The notes: generated by a model from the sequence alone, not told the origin. Shown: positions 35,888-46,170, numbered from the stretch's first letter. The stretch is DNA of 52,205 nt from DAOSCP01 sp035379625 (GCA_035379625.1 DAOSVM010000016.1:1-52205); one strand, 5' to 3'. Program-made: numbers and translations.

Positions 35888-37165
35888 ATGAGAAAAATAG
35901 TAGTTTTTGGACCTGGTCCTAAATTTAAAGGTGGAATTGCCAATTATACCGTCTCTCTTGCTAAAGCTTTAGACAAAATTGAAAATACTAAAGTCTATAT
36001 AGTTTCTTGGACAAATCAATATCCATCTATAATCCCAAGAGATTTTATAGATAAAAGTAGTAAAAGCGACTTACTTGAAGGTACAAATATCGAGGTAATT
36101 TATGTTACAGACTATAATAACCCTTTTACTTGGAACCAAACTGTTAATATTATAAAAGAGATAAATCCTGATAAAATTATTTTTCAATGGGCTATTTCAA
36201 TACAAGGATTGCCATTAGGATACATATGCAATAAATTAAAAAAAGAAACTAATGCAGAAATTATATTTGATTTACATGTAGTTAAACAAAAAGAAACTAG
36301 CCAAATTGATAATATTTTTATCAATTATGCTCTTTCAAAACCTCACACATTTGTAGTACACGCATTAAAAACATATAATGAGTTAGAATTTCTCTTCCCT
36401 AACACCAAATTTTATTTATCTCTTGATGGATCACGAAATAATTCTCCAAATACAAAAACTGTTTTAAAATTATATCACCCTATTTACGATATGTTTAAAC
36501 CAAATCCCAATTTAAATATTGAAGCTTTAAAGAATGAATTCGGTTTAAATAAATATGTTTTTCTTTTCTTTGGTTTCATTAGAAAATACAAAGGCTTGCA
36601 TAATGTAATTCTTGCATTCAATGAATTACTAAAAAAAAGACAAGATGTTTCTCTACTTATTGTAGGTGAGAGTTTTTGGAATACACTAAATGATAAAAAG
36701 TTATCCACTAAACTAAAAAAAGCACTATTTAATACCTTTAAGAAAGTTCTTTTAAAGAAATCTGACAACGAAGAAAATTATAATCCATTAGAACTAATAA
36801 AAATATTGAATATTGAAAAATATGTAAAAGTTGTAAATGAATATGTTCCAAATGAAGATGTGCACAAATATTTTCAAATTTCAGATGTTAATGTACTTTT
36901 CTACTTAACCGCTACACCATCAGGTGTTGAATCAATATCATACAATTTCAATATGCCAATTATTGCAACAGCAGTTGGGCACTTTCCTGAAACTATCAAA
37001 GATGGATTTAATGGCTATTTAGCTGAGCCAGAAAATATAAAATCTATGGCTGAAGCTATGGAAAAAGCAATAACAAATCCAATTGATAGAAATAATGTTA
37101 AGCAAACTGCTGAAAAAATGAGTTGGCATAATTATGCTTTAAACATCATCAAGGATATCTTATGA
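35888..37165 (+). CDS. Glycosyltransferase family 4
   Basis: GT-B sugar transferase of 425 residues that likely uses UDP- or GDP-sugar. The amino half has FGPGPKFKGGIANYTVSLAKAL (acceptor-binding GG loop), and the carboxyl half FLFFGFIRKYKGLHNVILAF, SDVNVLFYLTATPSGVESISYNFNMPIIAT (donor site EPxGxE-like, here SGVES) and GHFPETIKDGFNGYLAEP. Ends in ATGA overlap with the methyltransferase. TAAATTTG at 35853-35860 is a -7-like box but lacks a -33 box. Confidence 0.88.
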   Translation: MRKIVVFGPGPKFKGGIANYTVSLAKALDKIENTKVYIVSWTNQYPSIIPRDFIDKSSKSDLLEGTNIEVIYVTDYNNPFTWNQTVNIIKEINPDKIIFQWAISIQGLPLGYICNKLKKETNAEIIFDLHVVKQKETSQIDNIFINYALSKPHTFVVHALKTYNELEFLFPNTKFYLSLDGSRNNSPNTKTVLKLYHPIYDMFKPNPNLNIEALKNEFGLNKYVFLFFGFIRKYKGLHNVILAFNELLKKRQDVSLLIVGESFWNTLNDKKLSTKLKKALFNTFKKVLLKKSDNEENYNPLELIKILNIEKYVKVVNEYVPNEDVHKYFQISDVNVLFYLTATPSGVESISYNFNMPIIATAVGHFPETIKDGFNGYLAEPENIKSMAEAMEKAITNPIDRNNVKQTAEKMSWHNYALNIIKDIL

Positions 37166-37971
37166 AATACGATCCAATAAAAAATATTTTTGAAAAACTT
37201 ATTAGGAAATCCCGATTCTTAAGAGTTACATTTTACAAAATTTTAGATACATTATTTTTACGAGCTTGGTATATTCATAAAGAATTAAATAGAATAAGAA
37301 AAAACTTAAAAGATACAATTTCTGTTTATGATGCCGGTTGTGGTTTTGGACAATATACATATTTCATTTCAAAAAAATTACAACCTTGTACATTGTTATC
37401 AGTTGATATAAAAGAAAATTGGATTGATAACTTAAAGCCCTTTTTCAAAAATAATGAAAATATTACTTTTAAAGTTGAAGATATAACCGAGATAAATTAC
37501 ACAAATAAGTTTGATTTAATTCTTTGCGTTGATGTAATTGAACATATAGTTAATGACCAAAAAGTATTTAATAACTTCTCAAATGCTCTAAAAGATAATG
37601 GCTATGTAGTAATTAGTACACCTTCAATCTATGGTGGCAGTGATGCCCATGAAGAAGATGATGAAAGTTTTATTGAAGAACATGCTCGTAATGGTTATTC
37701 TTATGAAGATATCAAATCCAAAGCAGAAAAAGCTGGTCTAGAAATTGAAAATTTTAAATTCTCATATGGTAAATTTGGCACTATAGCTTGGAGATTAGCA
37801 ATTAAATATCCAATATTATTAGTTAATTTAAGTAAAATTTTTATTTTTATACTTCCTTTTTATTACTTATTAACAATTATTCCAATTTTAAGTCTTATGT
37901 TTCTTGATATAAATACAAATAATAAAGTAGGTACAGGAATTATTGTAACATTAAAGAAAAATCAAGGATAA
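37162..37971 (+). CDS. Class I SAM-dependent methyltransferase with carboxyl-terminal membrane segment
   Basis: 269 residues. Motif I VYDAGCGFGQYTYF, then LSVDIKENWIDNLKPFF and DLILCVDVIEHIVNDQKVF. After the methyltransferase domain there is a hydrophobic stretch IFIFILPFYYLLTIIPILSL (about 232-252), which suggests the enzyme is membrane-attached and acts on a lipid-linked or membrane glycan. The start overlaps the glycosyltransferase stop by 4 bases. Confidence 0.82.
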   Translation: MKYDPIKNIFEKLIRKSRFLRVTFYKILDTLFLRAWYIHKELNRIRKNLKDTISVYDAGCGFGQYTYFISKKLQPCTLLSVDIKENWIDNLKPFFKNNENITFKVEDITEINYTNKFDLILCVDVIEHIVNDQKVFNNFSNALKDNGYVVISTPSIYGGSDAHEEDDESFIEEHARNGYSYEDIKSKAEKAGLEIENFKFSYGKFGTIAWRLAIKYPILLVNLSKIFIFILPFYYLLTIIPILSLMFLDINTNNKVGTGIIVTLKKNQG

Positions 37972-37976
37972 CAAAT

Positions 37977-40520
37977 ATGCAAAAACAAGATCCCAAAAAG
38001 AGAACCACAAAATCATCTGCTTCTAATTCGTCTCAAATCCCAGTAGTAGATTGGATTAAAAAGAATGATTTAATTGTTGGTTTAGGTATAATACTAATAT
38101 TAGTTTTTTATCACTTTTTCCCATTATTATTTGATGGCAAAATATTTGTTTCAGGCGATATAACCGCAACAAATGGTCCAAAAGTTGATCTACCCCCTGA
38201 ATACCGTTTATGGAATCCATATATCTGGTCTGGTATGCCAGGTAGTAATATCAATTTTTGGTATAATTTAATTTCTATTATAACAAGCTACGCCAGAACA
38301 ATATGGGGGGCTTTTTTTGAAGTACCATATGCTAATTGGCTATTTTTTGTAATTCTTTTAGGTTTTAATACATATCTTTTAATGAAATATTTAGTGAATA
38401 AAAGAGCTATAGCACTTTTTACCGCAATTTCTACAATTTTTAGTACAGGTTTAATACTTTATATTATGATAGGTCATGTTTCCAAAATGGCAGTAATTGC
38501 ATGGTTCCCATTAGTTTTCCTCATAATCTTGAAACTTCAGGAAAAAATAAAATTAATTTATTTTGCAATTCTATCATTTGCTTTAACAATGCTATTTAAT
38601 CCTTGGCATGTGCAAATGATTTATTACATATACATTTTTATTGTAATTTATTATTTATATTTTATAACATCACACATCATTAATAAAGAAAAAGAAAAAC
38701 TGATAAGTTTAATTAAATCAGGTCTAATTTTTGCTGCTACAACTATTGTAGCTTTAGCAATAAATAGTTATACATATTTAAATTTGTATGAATATTCAAA
38801 ATATTCTACACGTGGAACTAAAAGTATTCTTGAACAAAAAATTGATAAAATTAGTGATCCCAAACTAAAGGAAGAAATAAAACATGCCGAAGATGATCAA
38901 TACAACTACATGACTAATTGGTCATTTTCTGTTGAAGAACTTTCAACTTTCTTTATACCATCTTTTTATGGTTTTGGTAATAACTACTATGAAGGTCCAT
39001 TAACACAAGGTGAACCTACACCAATAAATACTTATTTTGGACAAATGCCATTTGTTGATGTTCCGCAGTATATGGGAATTATAGTTACAATTTTAGCTCT
39101 GTTGGCCTTTGTAATTAGCTGGGATAATAAATTTGTAAGATTTCTTGCCGTTATTTCGGTATTAACATTATTTATATCATTTGGGAAAAATTTACCAATA
39201 ATTTACAATTTATTTTATCATTATGCACCAGGATTTAATAAATTTCGTGTTCCATCTTTAATTTTATATTTGTTGCAAACAGTTTTCCCTATTTTAGCTG
39301 GTTTTGCAATTTATAAAATAACTATCATTAAAGAAAATAATTCAAATCATTTTATAGCTAATAAAAAGAATTTAATAATAGCTCTATCTACTTTTGGCGT
39401 ATTATTTCTTTTAACTTTGATATTACAATCATCATTCAAAGATTCATATATTAGTTTCTTGAATAGTTCTCCAAAAGCTAGACAGTTTAAGGAAATTTAT
39501 GATCATATGGCTGACATGTTTATTGAAGATTTAAGAATAAGCATACTGTTTTTGTTCATAGCTTTTTCATTGCTTTATTTATATTTTGAAAATAAAATTA
39601 AATATTTATTATTTGTTGCTTTGCTTACATTTTTAAGTTTTATTGATTTAAACCGCATTGATAAAAGAGCTGAACATTATACAGAATATGAAGATTTTCA
39701 AAGTAGCTATGATGAGCCAGATTATATAAAATATCTTAGAAGTTTACCAAAAAGTGAGCCATACAGAATAATAAATATTAAACAGGATGGAAGTTTAGGT
39801 TCTCTTAACAATAATGCAAATTTCCATGAAAAATATAGAATTGAAGATTTATATGGTTATTCAGCTATTAAGCCAAGACTTATTCAAGATTATATGGATG
39901 TTGTAAGTCCAATAAACGAAACATATTGGAAACTTGCTAATGTTAAATATATTATTTCTGATAAACCTTACAGGTTTGATAATTTAAATGTTGAAATTGC
40001 CGATATAAAAGCAGGTACAGTAATATTACTAAACAAAGACTTTTTGCCTCGTGCTTATTTTGTAGATACTGTTAAATTTGCAGATGAGTTAGAATTTTTA
40101 TATAAAGTTAAAGATAATACTTTTAATCCTAGAAATGTTGCATTCATACACGATAAATCTATTAACTTAAACAATATTAAACCAACGTTTGGTAAAAGTA
40201 CTGTAAAAACAATTTCTTATACACCTGATCATAGAGTATATAAACTTTATGCTGAAAATGATAATTTCTTATTCATTAGTGATACTTATTATCCAAGCGG
40301 ATGGAAATATTTATTAGATGGCAAAGAAATAAATGTTATCAGAACAAATCACGCCTATAGAGGATTTATTATTCCTAAAGGACAACACTCACTTGAGATG
40401 TCATTTGCACCAACTAGCTTTTATGTTGCAAAATATTTGGCACTTATTTTAAGTCTAATGATTTTAGGAATTTTCATTCTAAATGGGATTAAATATTACA
40501 AAACTACTAAGAAGCAATAA
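37977..40520 (+). CDS. YfhO-family membrane protein
   Basis: 847 residues with about a dozen membrane helices and a long extracytoplasmic domain (about 560-800) that contains YPSGWKYLLDGKEINVIRTNHAYRGF, the YfhO hallmark. YfhO proteins of Gram-positives add sugars to lipoteichoic acids; here the likely role is a GT-C type transfer of a sugar from a lipid carrier in the envelope, but that is inferred. Third gene of the GT4-methyltransferase run, 5 bases after the previous stop. Confidence 0.88.
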   Translation: MQKQDPKKRTTKSSASNSSQIPVVDWIKKNDLIVGLGIILILVFYHFFPLLFDGKIFVSGDITATNGPKVDLPPEYRLWNPYIWSGMPGSNINFWYNLISIITSYARTIWGAFFEVPYANWLFFVILLGFNTYLLMKYLVNKRAIALFTAISTIFSTGLILYIMIGHVSKMAVIAWFPLVFLIILKLQEKIKLIYFAILSFALTMLFNPWHVQMIYYIYIFIVIYYLYFITSHIINKEKEKLISLIKSGLIFAATTIVALAINSYTYLNLYEYSKYSTRGTKSILEQKIDKISDPKLKEEIKHAEDDQYNYMTNWSFSVEELSTFFIPSFYGFGNNYYEGPLTQGEPTPINTYFGQMPFVDVPQYMGIIVTILALLAFVISWDNKFVRFLAVISVLTLFISFGKNLPIIYNLFYHYAPGFNKFRVPSLILYLLQTVFPILAGFAIYKITIIKENNSNHFIANKKNLIIALSTFGVLFLLTLILQSSFKDSYISFLNSSPKARQFKEIYDHMADMFIEDLRISILFLFIAFSLLYLYFENKIKYLLFVALLTFLSFIDLNRIDKRAEHYTEYEDFQSSYDEPDYIKYLRSLPKSEPYRIINIKQDGSLGSLNNNANFHEKYRIEDLYGYSAIKPRLIQDYMDVVSPINETYWKLANVKYIISDKPYRFDNLNVEIADIKAGTVILLNKDFLPRAYFVDTVKFADELEFLYKVKDNTFNPRNVAFIHDKSINLNNIKPTFGKSTVKTISYTPDHRVYKLYAENDNFLFISDTYYPSGWKYLLDGKEINVIRTNHAYRGFIIPKGQHSLEMSFAPTSFYVAKYLALILSLMILGIFILNGIKYYKTTKKQ

Positions 40521-40525
40521 AAAAA

Positions 40526-40553
40526 AAGGCTGCTTAATTAAGCAGCCTTTTTT
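40526..40553. terminator. Bidirectional rho-independent terminator between yfhO-like and DUF6249-like genes
   Basis: Perfect palindrome GGCTGCTTAATTAAGCAGCC with A run on the left and T run on the right. It serves the plus-strand operon and, in reverse, the minus-strand gene at 40563. Confidence 0.9.
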
Positions 40554-40562
40554 ATGAATATG

Positions 40563-40943
40563 TTAATTTACGTCAGTAACTTTATCTTTATTTTTTTCTT
40601 CTTTATATTTTAAGTCTAAGTAGTAAACTATAATATAACCTGCCCCGATACTTGATAATAATATAAGAATGAACAAAGATGAATATCCAGTTACATCACT
40701 TAATAATTCTCCCAACCCAAAACCAATTCCTAAACATACCAATATAATTCCAACTTTTAAATAACCAAAAGGATTTTTTCTTTTTATTTCTTGACTATAA
40801 ATAGCTTTGATGACCTCAGGATCAACATTGCTTTCAATTAAAATTTTTCTTTCTCTGAATCTTAGATAAGATCTGAGAAGAATTATGCTAGTTACTAAAA
40901 CAATTGTTAAAATTGGTATTGAAAGAGCTAATATTCCTTCCAT
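40563..40943 (-). CDS. DUF6249-like small membrane protein
   Basis: 126 residues: a helix at 5-25, a basic loop with the block RFRERKILIESNVDPEVIKAIY, then two helices (about 62-82 and 90-108) and a Lys-rich tail. The RERKxLIExGxDP-type pattern is that of the DUF6249 family of small Bacteroidota proteins with no known function. Ribosome site AAAGGA supports the ATG. Confidence 0.7.
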   Translation of the reverse strand: MEGILALSIPILTIVLVTSIILLRSYLRFRERKILIESNVDPEVIKAIYSQEIKRKNPFGYLKVGIILVCLGIGFGLGELLSDVTGYSSLFILILLSSIGAGYIIVYYLDLKYKEEKNKDKVTDVN

Positions 40944-41042
40944 TTTTATATTCCTTTATTTTATGTCTACCTTTATGACAAAATAATTTATATTATGGTT
41001 ACAATAAAATTATAAAATAAAATATTTTTTATTTTAATAAAA

Positions 41043-41678
41043 TCAGGACTTATTGAAAAATAGGATTAAAATAGTCCAAATAACTAAAATTATATTTTGA
41101 ATAGGCATCTGTAAAGCTAAGGGGAGTGAATATATAAGGGATACAGCTGGTATCCAAATCAACCAATTAAGAATTAAAATTAATAAATAATTTGCTTTCA
41201 AACTTTCAAAAAAATAATTCAATGATAACTTTTCGGATAAAGAATAATAAAAAATCATCGATGGAACAGCCCATAATGGTGTATATAAAAATTCATCAAT
41301 AGCAACTTTTATGATAACATTATAAACAATATTGTTAGTATTAACTATTTTGGAAAGAAATGTATAAAAAAGATTGATTTCAAATCCTTTATATAACCAA
41401 AATAATGATATTAATAATAATCTTTTAGGCAATACAATATAATTTTTCTTAAAAATTTTATTAAGTATTTCTGGAAAAATTCCACCTGAGATGCTCGTTG
41501 TAATCATAACAGCAAGAATACCGTATTTTTCTTTTATAAACTTCAATTGATTTAATAAAATATTAAAATCTTTATTTGAATAATATAAAATCAGTATTAT
41601 TATTGACAACAACTGTAAAAATATTATAGCTTTAATATTTTGAAAAAATGAATTTTTTACTTTAATTAAAATTGACAT
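41043..41678 (-). CDS. Membrane protein, unknown, Mpv17-like architecture
   Basis: 211 residues with four to five hydrophobic segments. The end, NWLIWIPAVSLIYSLPLALQ, resembles the last part of Mpv17/PMP22-family proteins (W-x-P-x-x-Q/NFxxVP pattern), but the match is partial and I would not assign a function. ATG 41678 is only 15 bases from the divergent ATG of the WD40 gene and has no ribosome site. Confidence 0.5.
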   Translation of the reverse strand: MSILIKVKNSFFQNIKAIIFLQLLSIIILILYYSNKDFNILLNQLKFIKEKYGILAVMITTSISGGIFPEILNKIFKKNYIVLPKRLLLISLFWLYKGFEINLFYTFLSKIVNTNNIVYNVIIKVAIDEFLYTPLWAVPSMIFYYSLSEKLSLNYFFESLKANYLLILILNWLIWIPAVSLIYSLPLALQMPIQNIILVIWTILILFFNKS

Positions 41679-41693
41679 TTATAATTTTTGTTT

Positions 41694-42644
41694 ATGAAAA
41701 AATTTATTTTTATTTTTTTGTTAATATTATTAAATGAATTATTTTCTCAAATTAATTATATATTAGATACAACTAATATATTTACAAAAACACAACAATT
41801 AGGAATTTATTGTACTAATATATATAATGATTCTTTACTTTTTACATTAGGTGGCGATGGTTCTTTATATGTTCATAATATAATCAACAAATCACTATAT
41901 AAGATTACAAATATTCATTTAGGTGCAATACTAACAAATATTTTAATACCCCAAAAGCCTTTTTTAATTACGGGCAGCTGGGATGGTTCTATCAAATTAT
42001 TCGATTTTAAAAATCAGAAGATAATAAAACTTTATAATAACACCAAGTGTATAACAAATTTAAAATTTGTTCCAGAATTTAATCTTATTTTTTTATCATC
42101 TGAAGATAAGACAATTAAAATCTTTAAACTTAGTTTTGCTGATACAACATTAAAATTACTAAATATAGTTGAAAATCAGAATTTACCTTCAGACTTTATT
42201 ACTGTAATTGGTAATGACCCTAAATTTGTAAATGTTATTAATAACTTATATGGATGTGAACTACAGTTTTATAATAAATCAGCAGAGTTAGAAAAAATTA
42301 GCTATTATGATTTTTCTCTTACTTCCACTTGCAATTTAAATGACACAACAATAATTTTTGGCGACGAAATAGGTAAAATTAATTTTTATGATATCAATAG
42401 ACATTCATTCACAAAATCTATTCAATTACATACCAACAAAATAATAAAATTAGTAAAAGAAGATAATTTTCTCATTAGTGCTGGTTGGGATAATAGAGTT
42501 ATTGTTTATGATATTAATAATGATAAAATCATCTATGATATTAAAATAACTAATTCATGGATATCCGATATACTTTATAGTTCAAAAAAAATCTTTATCT
42601 CTACCTTAGATAGCAAAGTATATTTGTTTAAACTGCCGAACTAA
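41694..42644 (+). CDS. Exported WD40/beta-propeller repeat protein
   Basis: 317 residues. Signal peptide MKKFIFIFLLILLNELFS. At least six repeats of about 40 residues with patterns such as LITGSWDGSIKLFDF and LISAGWDNRVIVYDI, the WD40 blade ends, so it probably folds as one propeller that binds a protein partner. ATG 41694 was chosen; TTG 41688 adds only MF. It runs 17 bases into the end of the convergent mnmA. Confidence 0.85.
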   Translation: MKKFIFIFLLILLNELFSQINYILDTTNIFTKTQQLGIYCTNIYNDSLLFTLGGDGSLYVHNIINKSLYKITNIHLGAILTNILIPQKPFLITGSWDGSIKLFDFKNQKIIKLYNNTKCITNLKFVPEFNLIFLSSEDKTIKIFKLSFADTTLKLLNIVENQNLPSDFITVIGNDPKFVNVINNLYGCELQFYNKSAELEKISYYDFSLTSTCNLNDTTIIFGDEIGKINFYDINRHSFTKSIQLHTNKIIKLVKEDNFLISAGWDNRVIVYDINNDKIIYDIKITNSWISDILYSSKKIFISTLDSKVYLFKLPN

Positions 42645-43716
42645 TAACACCACCTGCTAATAAATATTGATAATTTTCGTCATAAATAACAAGTGATTGC
42701 CCTGGCGTTATAGCACTTTTCTTTTCTTCAAATTTTAATTTTATATTTAAATCATTTACTTCTTCAACAACCGCTTTAGTTCCAACATCTCCATAACGAA
42801 TTTTTGCAACAACTTTTTGACCAACTTTTAAAAGTTCGCCTTTTTGATAATTTGGTTGGTTTGCAATAACAATGTCAGATAATAAATCTTCAAAATCACC
42901 TAAATGAACGGTATTGAGCTCGGTATCAATTTTAACTACAAAAACTGGTTTACCTAATGCAATACCTATTCCTCGACGTTGTCCAATAGTATAATTATGT
43001 ACTCCTTTATGTTTTCCAACAATTTTTCCTTTGTAAACAAAATCACCAACCTCAATTTTTATATTTCTTTCACTAATTTTTTGCTCAATAAAATTTGTAT
43101 AACGATTGTCATTTACAAAACATATCTCTTGACTATCAGGTTTAGAAGCATTATGGATACCATAATTTTTCGCTATTTCTCTTACTTGCGGCTTTGTATA
43201 TGGCGATAATGGGAAAATCGTTCTCTTTAAATCGTCTTGAGTTAATTTCCATAGAAAATAAGTTTGATCTTTGATTTTATCTAAAGATCTTTTCAATAAG
43301 TAGTTATTATCTACATTTTCAATTACAGCGTAATGGCCTGTTGCAACATAATATGCCCCAATTTCATTAGCATAGTCAATTAAATATTTCCATTTTATTT
43401 CTCTGTTACAAACTGTACAAGGATTAGGTGTTCTACCATTAAGATACTCGCCAATAAAATTACCAATTATCATATTTTCGAATTCGTCACTTATATCTTT
43501 AGTAATATGCGAAATTCCTATATTATTGGCAACACATCTGGCGTCTTTTAAAGAGCAACAACCCAATTCAAATGTATCATAATTAACTAATTCAAGATGT
43601 CCCCATGTTTTTAATGTTATTCCATATACTTCAAAACCCATATCTAATAATAATCTTGCTGTAACTGAAGAATCAACGCCGCCACTCATTCCTAAAACAA
43701 TTTTATTTTTATCCAA
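42628..43716 (-). CDS. mnmA: tRNA-specific 2-thiouridylase MnmA
   Basis: Thiolates the wobble uridine of Lys, Glu and Gln tRNAs. 362 residues. PP-loop GMSGGVDSSV (9-18), the catalytic first Cys in NPCTVCNREIKWK, second in SQEICFV, plus KDQTYFLWKL and YTIGQRRGIG blocks. Converges with the WD40 gene with a 17-base coding overlap. Confidence 0.95.
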   Translation of the reverse strand: MDKNKIVLGMSGGVDSSVTARLLLDMGFEVYGITLKTWGHLELVNYDTFELGCCSLKDARCVANNIGISHITKDISDEFENMIIGNFIGEYLNGRTPNPCTVCNREIKWKYLIDYANEIGAYYVATGHYAVIENVDNNYLLKRSLDKIKDQTYFLWKLTQDDLKRTIFPLSPYTKPQVREIAKNYGIHNASKPDSQEICFVNDNRYTNFIEQKISERNIKIEVGDFVYKGKIVGKHKGVHNYTIGQRRGIGIALGKPVFVVKIDTELNTVHLGDFEDLLSDIVIANQPNYQKGELLKVGQKVVAKIRYGDVGTKAVVEEVNDLNIKLKFEEKKSAITPGQSLVIYDENYQYLLAGGVISSAV

Positions 43717-43799
43717 TTTTTGCCCTTTCTTTTAATAGAAAAATAAATTATTTTATTATTTTAAAAATAACATTTTTTAACAAAATTTTTATCTTTTAT

Positions 43800-45389
43800 A
43801 TGAAAACGAATTTATCAATATTTTTACTGTTATTATCATTATTATCAATAAGTTGTAGTTCAACTAACAAATTTTACGATATACCTTCAGAAATTGATGT
43901 AAATTATTATCAAGAATATATTATTAAAAACGCACCTAAGGATAATGCTTTAACAGCTTTTAAATTACTTGTTAGTTACTATCAAAAGAAAAATGATTTT
44001 ACAAGTATGATAACAACTTATAATAGGTTTAAAGTTTTATTTGAAACAAGAAATCCTAATTTTATTGATATCACAGAATTATTACAAAAAAATAATTATA
44101 GGTTTATTATAACTCAAGATGATATTTCTCCTAAGACCCTTGAGATTTTGCCAAGAAAAGAGATACCTGAAGAAGGCGCAAGATTATTTTTTGATCATAA
44201 TTTTGTTGATAGTTGTTTTACTAACGATAGTACAGTTGTTTTATTTTGTAGTGATGGTAATAATGTCATAGGTAAAACTAAACCTCTCCACTATAATTAT
44301 GATAACTATTCTTGGGGAAATACAGATATTTTCCTTTCATATAAGAAAAAGGATGGAACTTGGAGCGAACCAATTAATTTAGGTCAAAGAATAAATACTA
44401 AATATGCTGAAAGAACTCCTTTTCTTTCTCCAGACAAACAAACACTTTACTTTGCTAGCGATAGGCCAGATGGTTTTGGTGGATTTGATATATATTTTTC
44501 AAAAAGATTATCAAAAAAAACTTGGACTGAATGGAGCAAACCAGAAAATTTAGAAAAATATATTAATACAGCAAACGATGAATTGCTAATTAAATTACTC
44601 GACAAAAACAGTTTCATATTTGCTTCGAATGTAGATTTTGATAACAAAAATTTATTTAAATCATATAAGGCTCAATTTATCCCAATTATTAAATTTGTTG
44701 GAAGTGTTGTAGATTCAATTAATCGACCTTTATATGCTAAAATTACTTATAGCAATAATGATAGTTTAAATCAAGATAAAGGCGGTGTATATTCAGACGA
44801 TATTTCTGGTAAATTTATCTTAAAGTTAAATTCAGGGGATAAATATATTCTGAATATAAATTGTGACAGATATATTTCACAAACTGATAATTTGGACTTT
44901 ACTAACATTAAGGATAGTTTAACGATAAATAAAAAGTATGTATTAAAAGCTATACCTCCTAAACAGAAAAAAACTTTAAAAGATACAATTATTATAAAGC
45001 AAGTAGATTCCATTTTTATTAAACAACCAATAACAGTAATTGATACATCAACCAACAAACAACAAGTTTCCAGCGATTCAATACCAATATTGGATTTTGA
45101 TGATTTTGTTTTTGTTAAATGGAATATTTTATCAAATAAAATTAAATATATTGTTCAAGTTAGTGCTTGGGATAATCCAGATAAAGCAATAAAAGTTGCT
45201 AAGTCTATTAAACAAAAAGGATATCCTGTTGTTATTAGAAAGGCTTTATTAACAAAATATAAAAAACTATTCTATCGTGTTCAAATAGATATAATTTTTA
45301 ACAGCCTTAAAGAAGCACAAGAATATTCCAAAAAACATTATAAAAATTTATACGATAATTATACTATCAACAAACAAATGTTAAGGTAA
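43800..45389 (+). CDS. PorE-like lipoprotein: PD40 repeats, CarboxypepD-type domain, SPOR domain
   Basis: 529 residues. Lipobox SISC with lipidated Cys19. A short helical, TPR-like region (about 35-105) comes first; PD40 propeller repeats follow (about 140-285), with WSEPINLGQRINTKYAERTPF, LSPDKQTLYFASDRPDGFGG and WSKPENL. Residues about 295-390 form a CarboxypepD_reg-like beta domain; the end (about 447-529: KIKYIVQVSAWDNPDKA and FYRVQIDIIF) is a SPOR domain that binds denuded peptidoglycan. The order lipid anchor, TPR, propeller, CRD, wall-binding domain is that of the type IX secretion component PorE, but PorE ends in an OmpA-like domain. The PorE link is inference. Confidence 0.65.
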   Translation: MKTNLSIFLLLLSLLSISCSSTNKFYDIPSEIDVNYYQEYIIKNAPKDNALTAFKLLVSYYQKKNDFTSMITTYNRFKVLFETRNPNFIDITELLQKNNYRFIITQDDISPKTLEILPRKEIPEEGARLFFDHNFVDSCFTNDSTVVLFCSDGNNVIGKTKPLHYNYDNYSWGNTDIFLSYKKKDGTWSEPINLGQRINTKYAERTPFLSPDKQTLYFASDRPDGFGGFDIYFSKRLSKKTWTEWSKPENLEKYINTANDELLIKLLDKNSFIFASNVDFDNKNLFKSYKAQFIPIIKFVGSVVDSINRPLYAKITYSNNDSLNQDKGGVYSDDISGKFILKLNSGDKYILNINCDRYISQTDNLDFTNIKDSLTINKKYVLKAIPPKQKKTLKDTIIIKQVDSIFIKQPITVIDTSTNKQQVSSDSIPILDFDDFVFVKWNILSNKIKYIVQVSAWDNPDKAIKVAKSIKQKGYPVVIRKALLTKYKKLFYRVQIDIIFNSLKEAQEYSKKHYKNLYDNYTINKQMLR

Positions 45390-45396
45390 TAATATT

Positions 45397-46170
45397 ATGA
45401 AAAACTTAAAAAACAAAATTGTGTTTATCACAGGTGCTTCAGCTGGAATTGGTAAAGCAACTGCGTATAAATTTGCAGAAGCAGGATGTAATTTAGTTCT
45501 CACAGCAAGAAGGTTAAACATTTTGGAAGAAATTAAAGCAGATATTGAAAAAAAATATAACGTCAGAGTTTATATAGCACAATTAGATGTAACTAATAAT
45601 AATGATGTTGTTAATGTTATAAATAACTTACCAGCAGAATTTAAGAATATTGATATTCTTTTCAATAATGCAGGATTAGCTAAAGGATTAGAAAAACTTT
45701 ATTTGGATGATCCGAATAATTGGGATATAATGATTGATACAAATATAAAAGGCCTTTTATACGTAACAAGAGCAATTCTTCCCGGAATGGTGGAAAGAAA
45801 AAGTGGTCATATAATTAATATGGGCTCAATTGCTGGGCGTAATCCTTATACAAAAGGAGCAGTTTATTGTGCTACAAAACACGCGGAATTAGCAATTACT
45901 CAAGCTTTACGAGCAGATTTATTGGGAACAAATGTAAAAGTTTCAACTGTTGATCCCGGAATGGTTGAAACAGAATTCAGCATTGTACGTTTTAATGGTG
46001 ACATAAATAAAGCAAAAGATGTTTACAAAGGAATAAAACCTCTTGTAGCAGAAGATATTGCTGATATAGTTTTTTGGATAGCTACCACACCTGATCACGT
46101 TTGTATTAACGAAGTTGTTGTTACACCAACAGCACAAGCAAATTCATACTATAATTATCGAGAAGAATAA
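45397..46170 (+). CDS. SDR-family NAD(P)-dependent oxidoreductase (YdfG-like)
   Basis: 257 residues. TGASAGIGKATAYKFAEAG (cofactor), NNAGLAKGLEKL, catalytic Ser in GSIAGRNPYTKGAVYCATKHAEL (Tyr and Lys in YCATK). The end VVVTPTAQA lines up with YdfG/serine 3-dehydrogenase-type enzymes; 3-hydroxy acid dehydrogenase activity is possible. AAGG precedes the ATG. It follows the PorE-like gene by 7 bases. Element C starts 11 bases after its stop and may supply its 3' end. Confidence 0.85.
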   Translation: MKNLKNKIVFITGASAGIGKATAYKFAEAGCNLVLTARRLNILEEIKADIEKKYNVRVYIAQLDVTNNNDVVNVINNLPAEFKNIDILFNNAGLAKGLEKLYLDDPNNWDIMIDTNIKGLLYVTRAILPGMVERKSGHIINMGSIAGRNPYTKGAVYCATKHAELAITQALRADLLGTNVKVSTVDPGMVETEFSIVRFNGDINKAKDVYKGIKPLVAEDIADIVFWIATTPDHVCINEVVVTPTAQANSYYNYREE

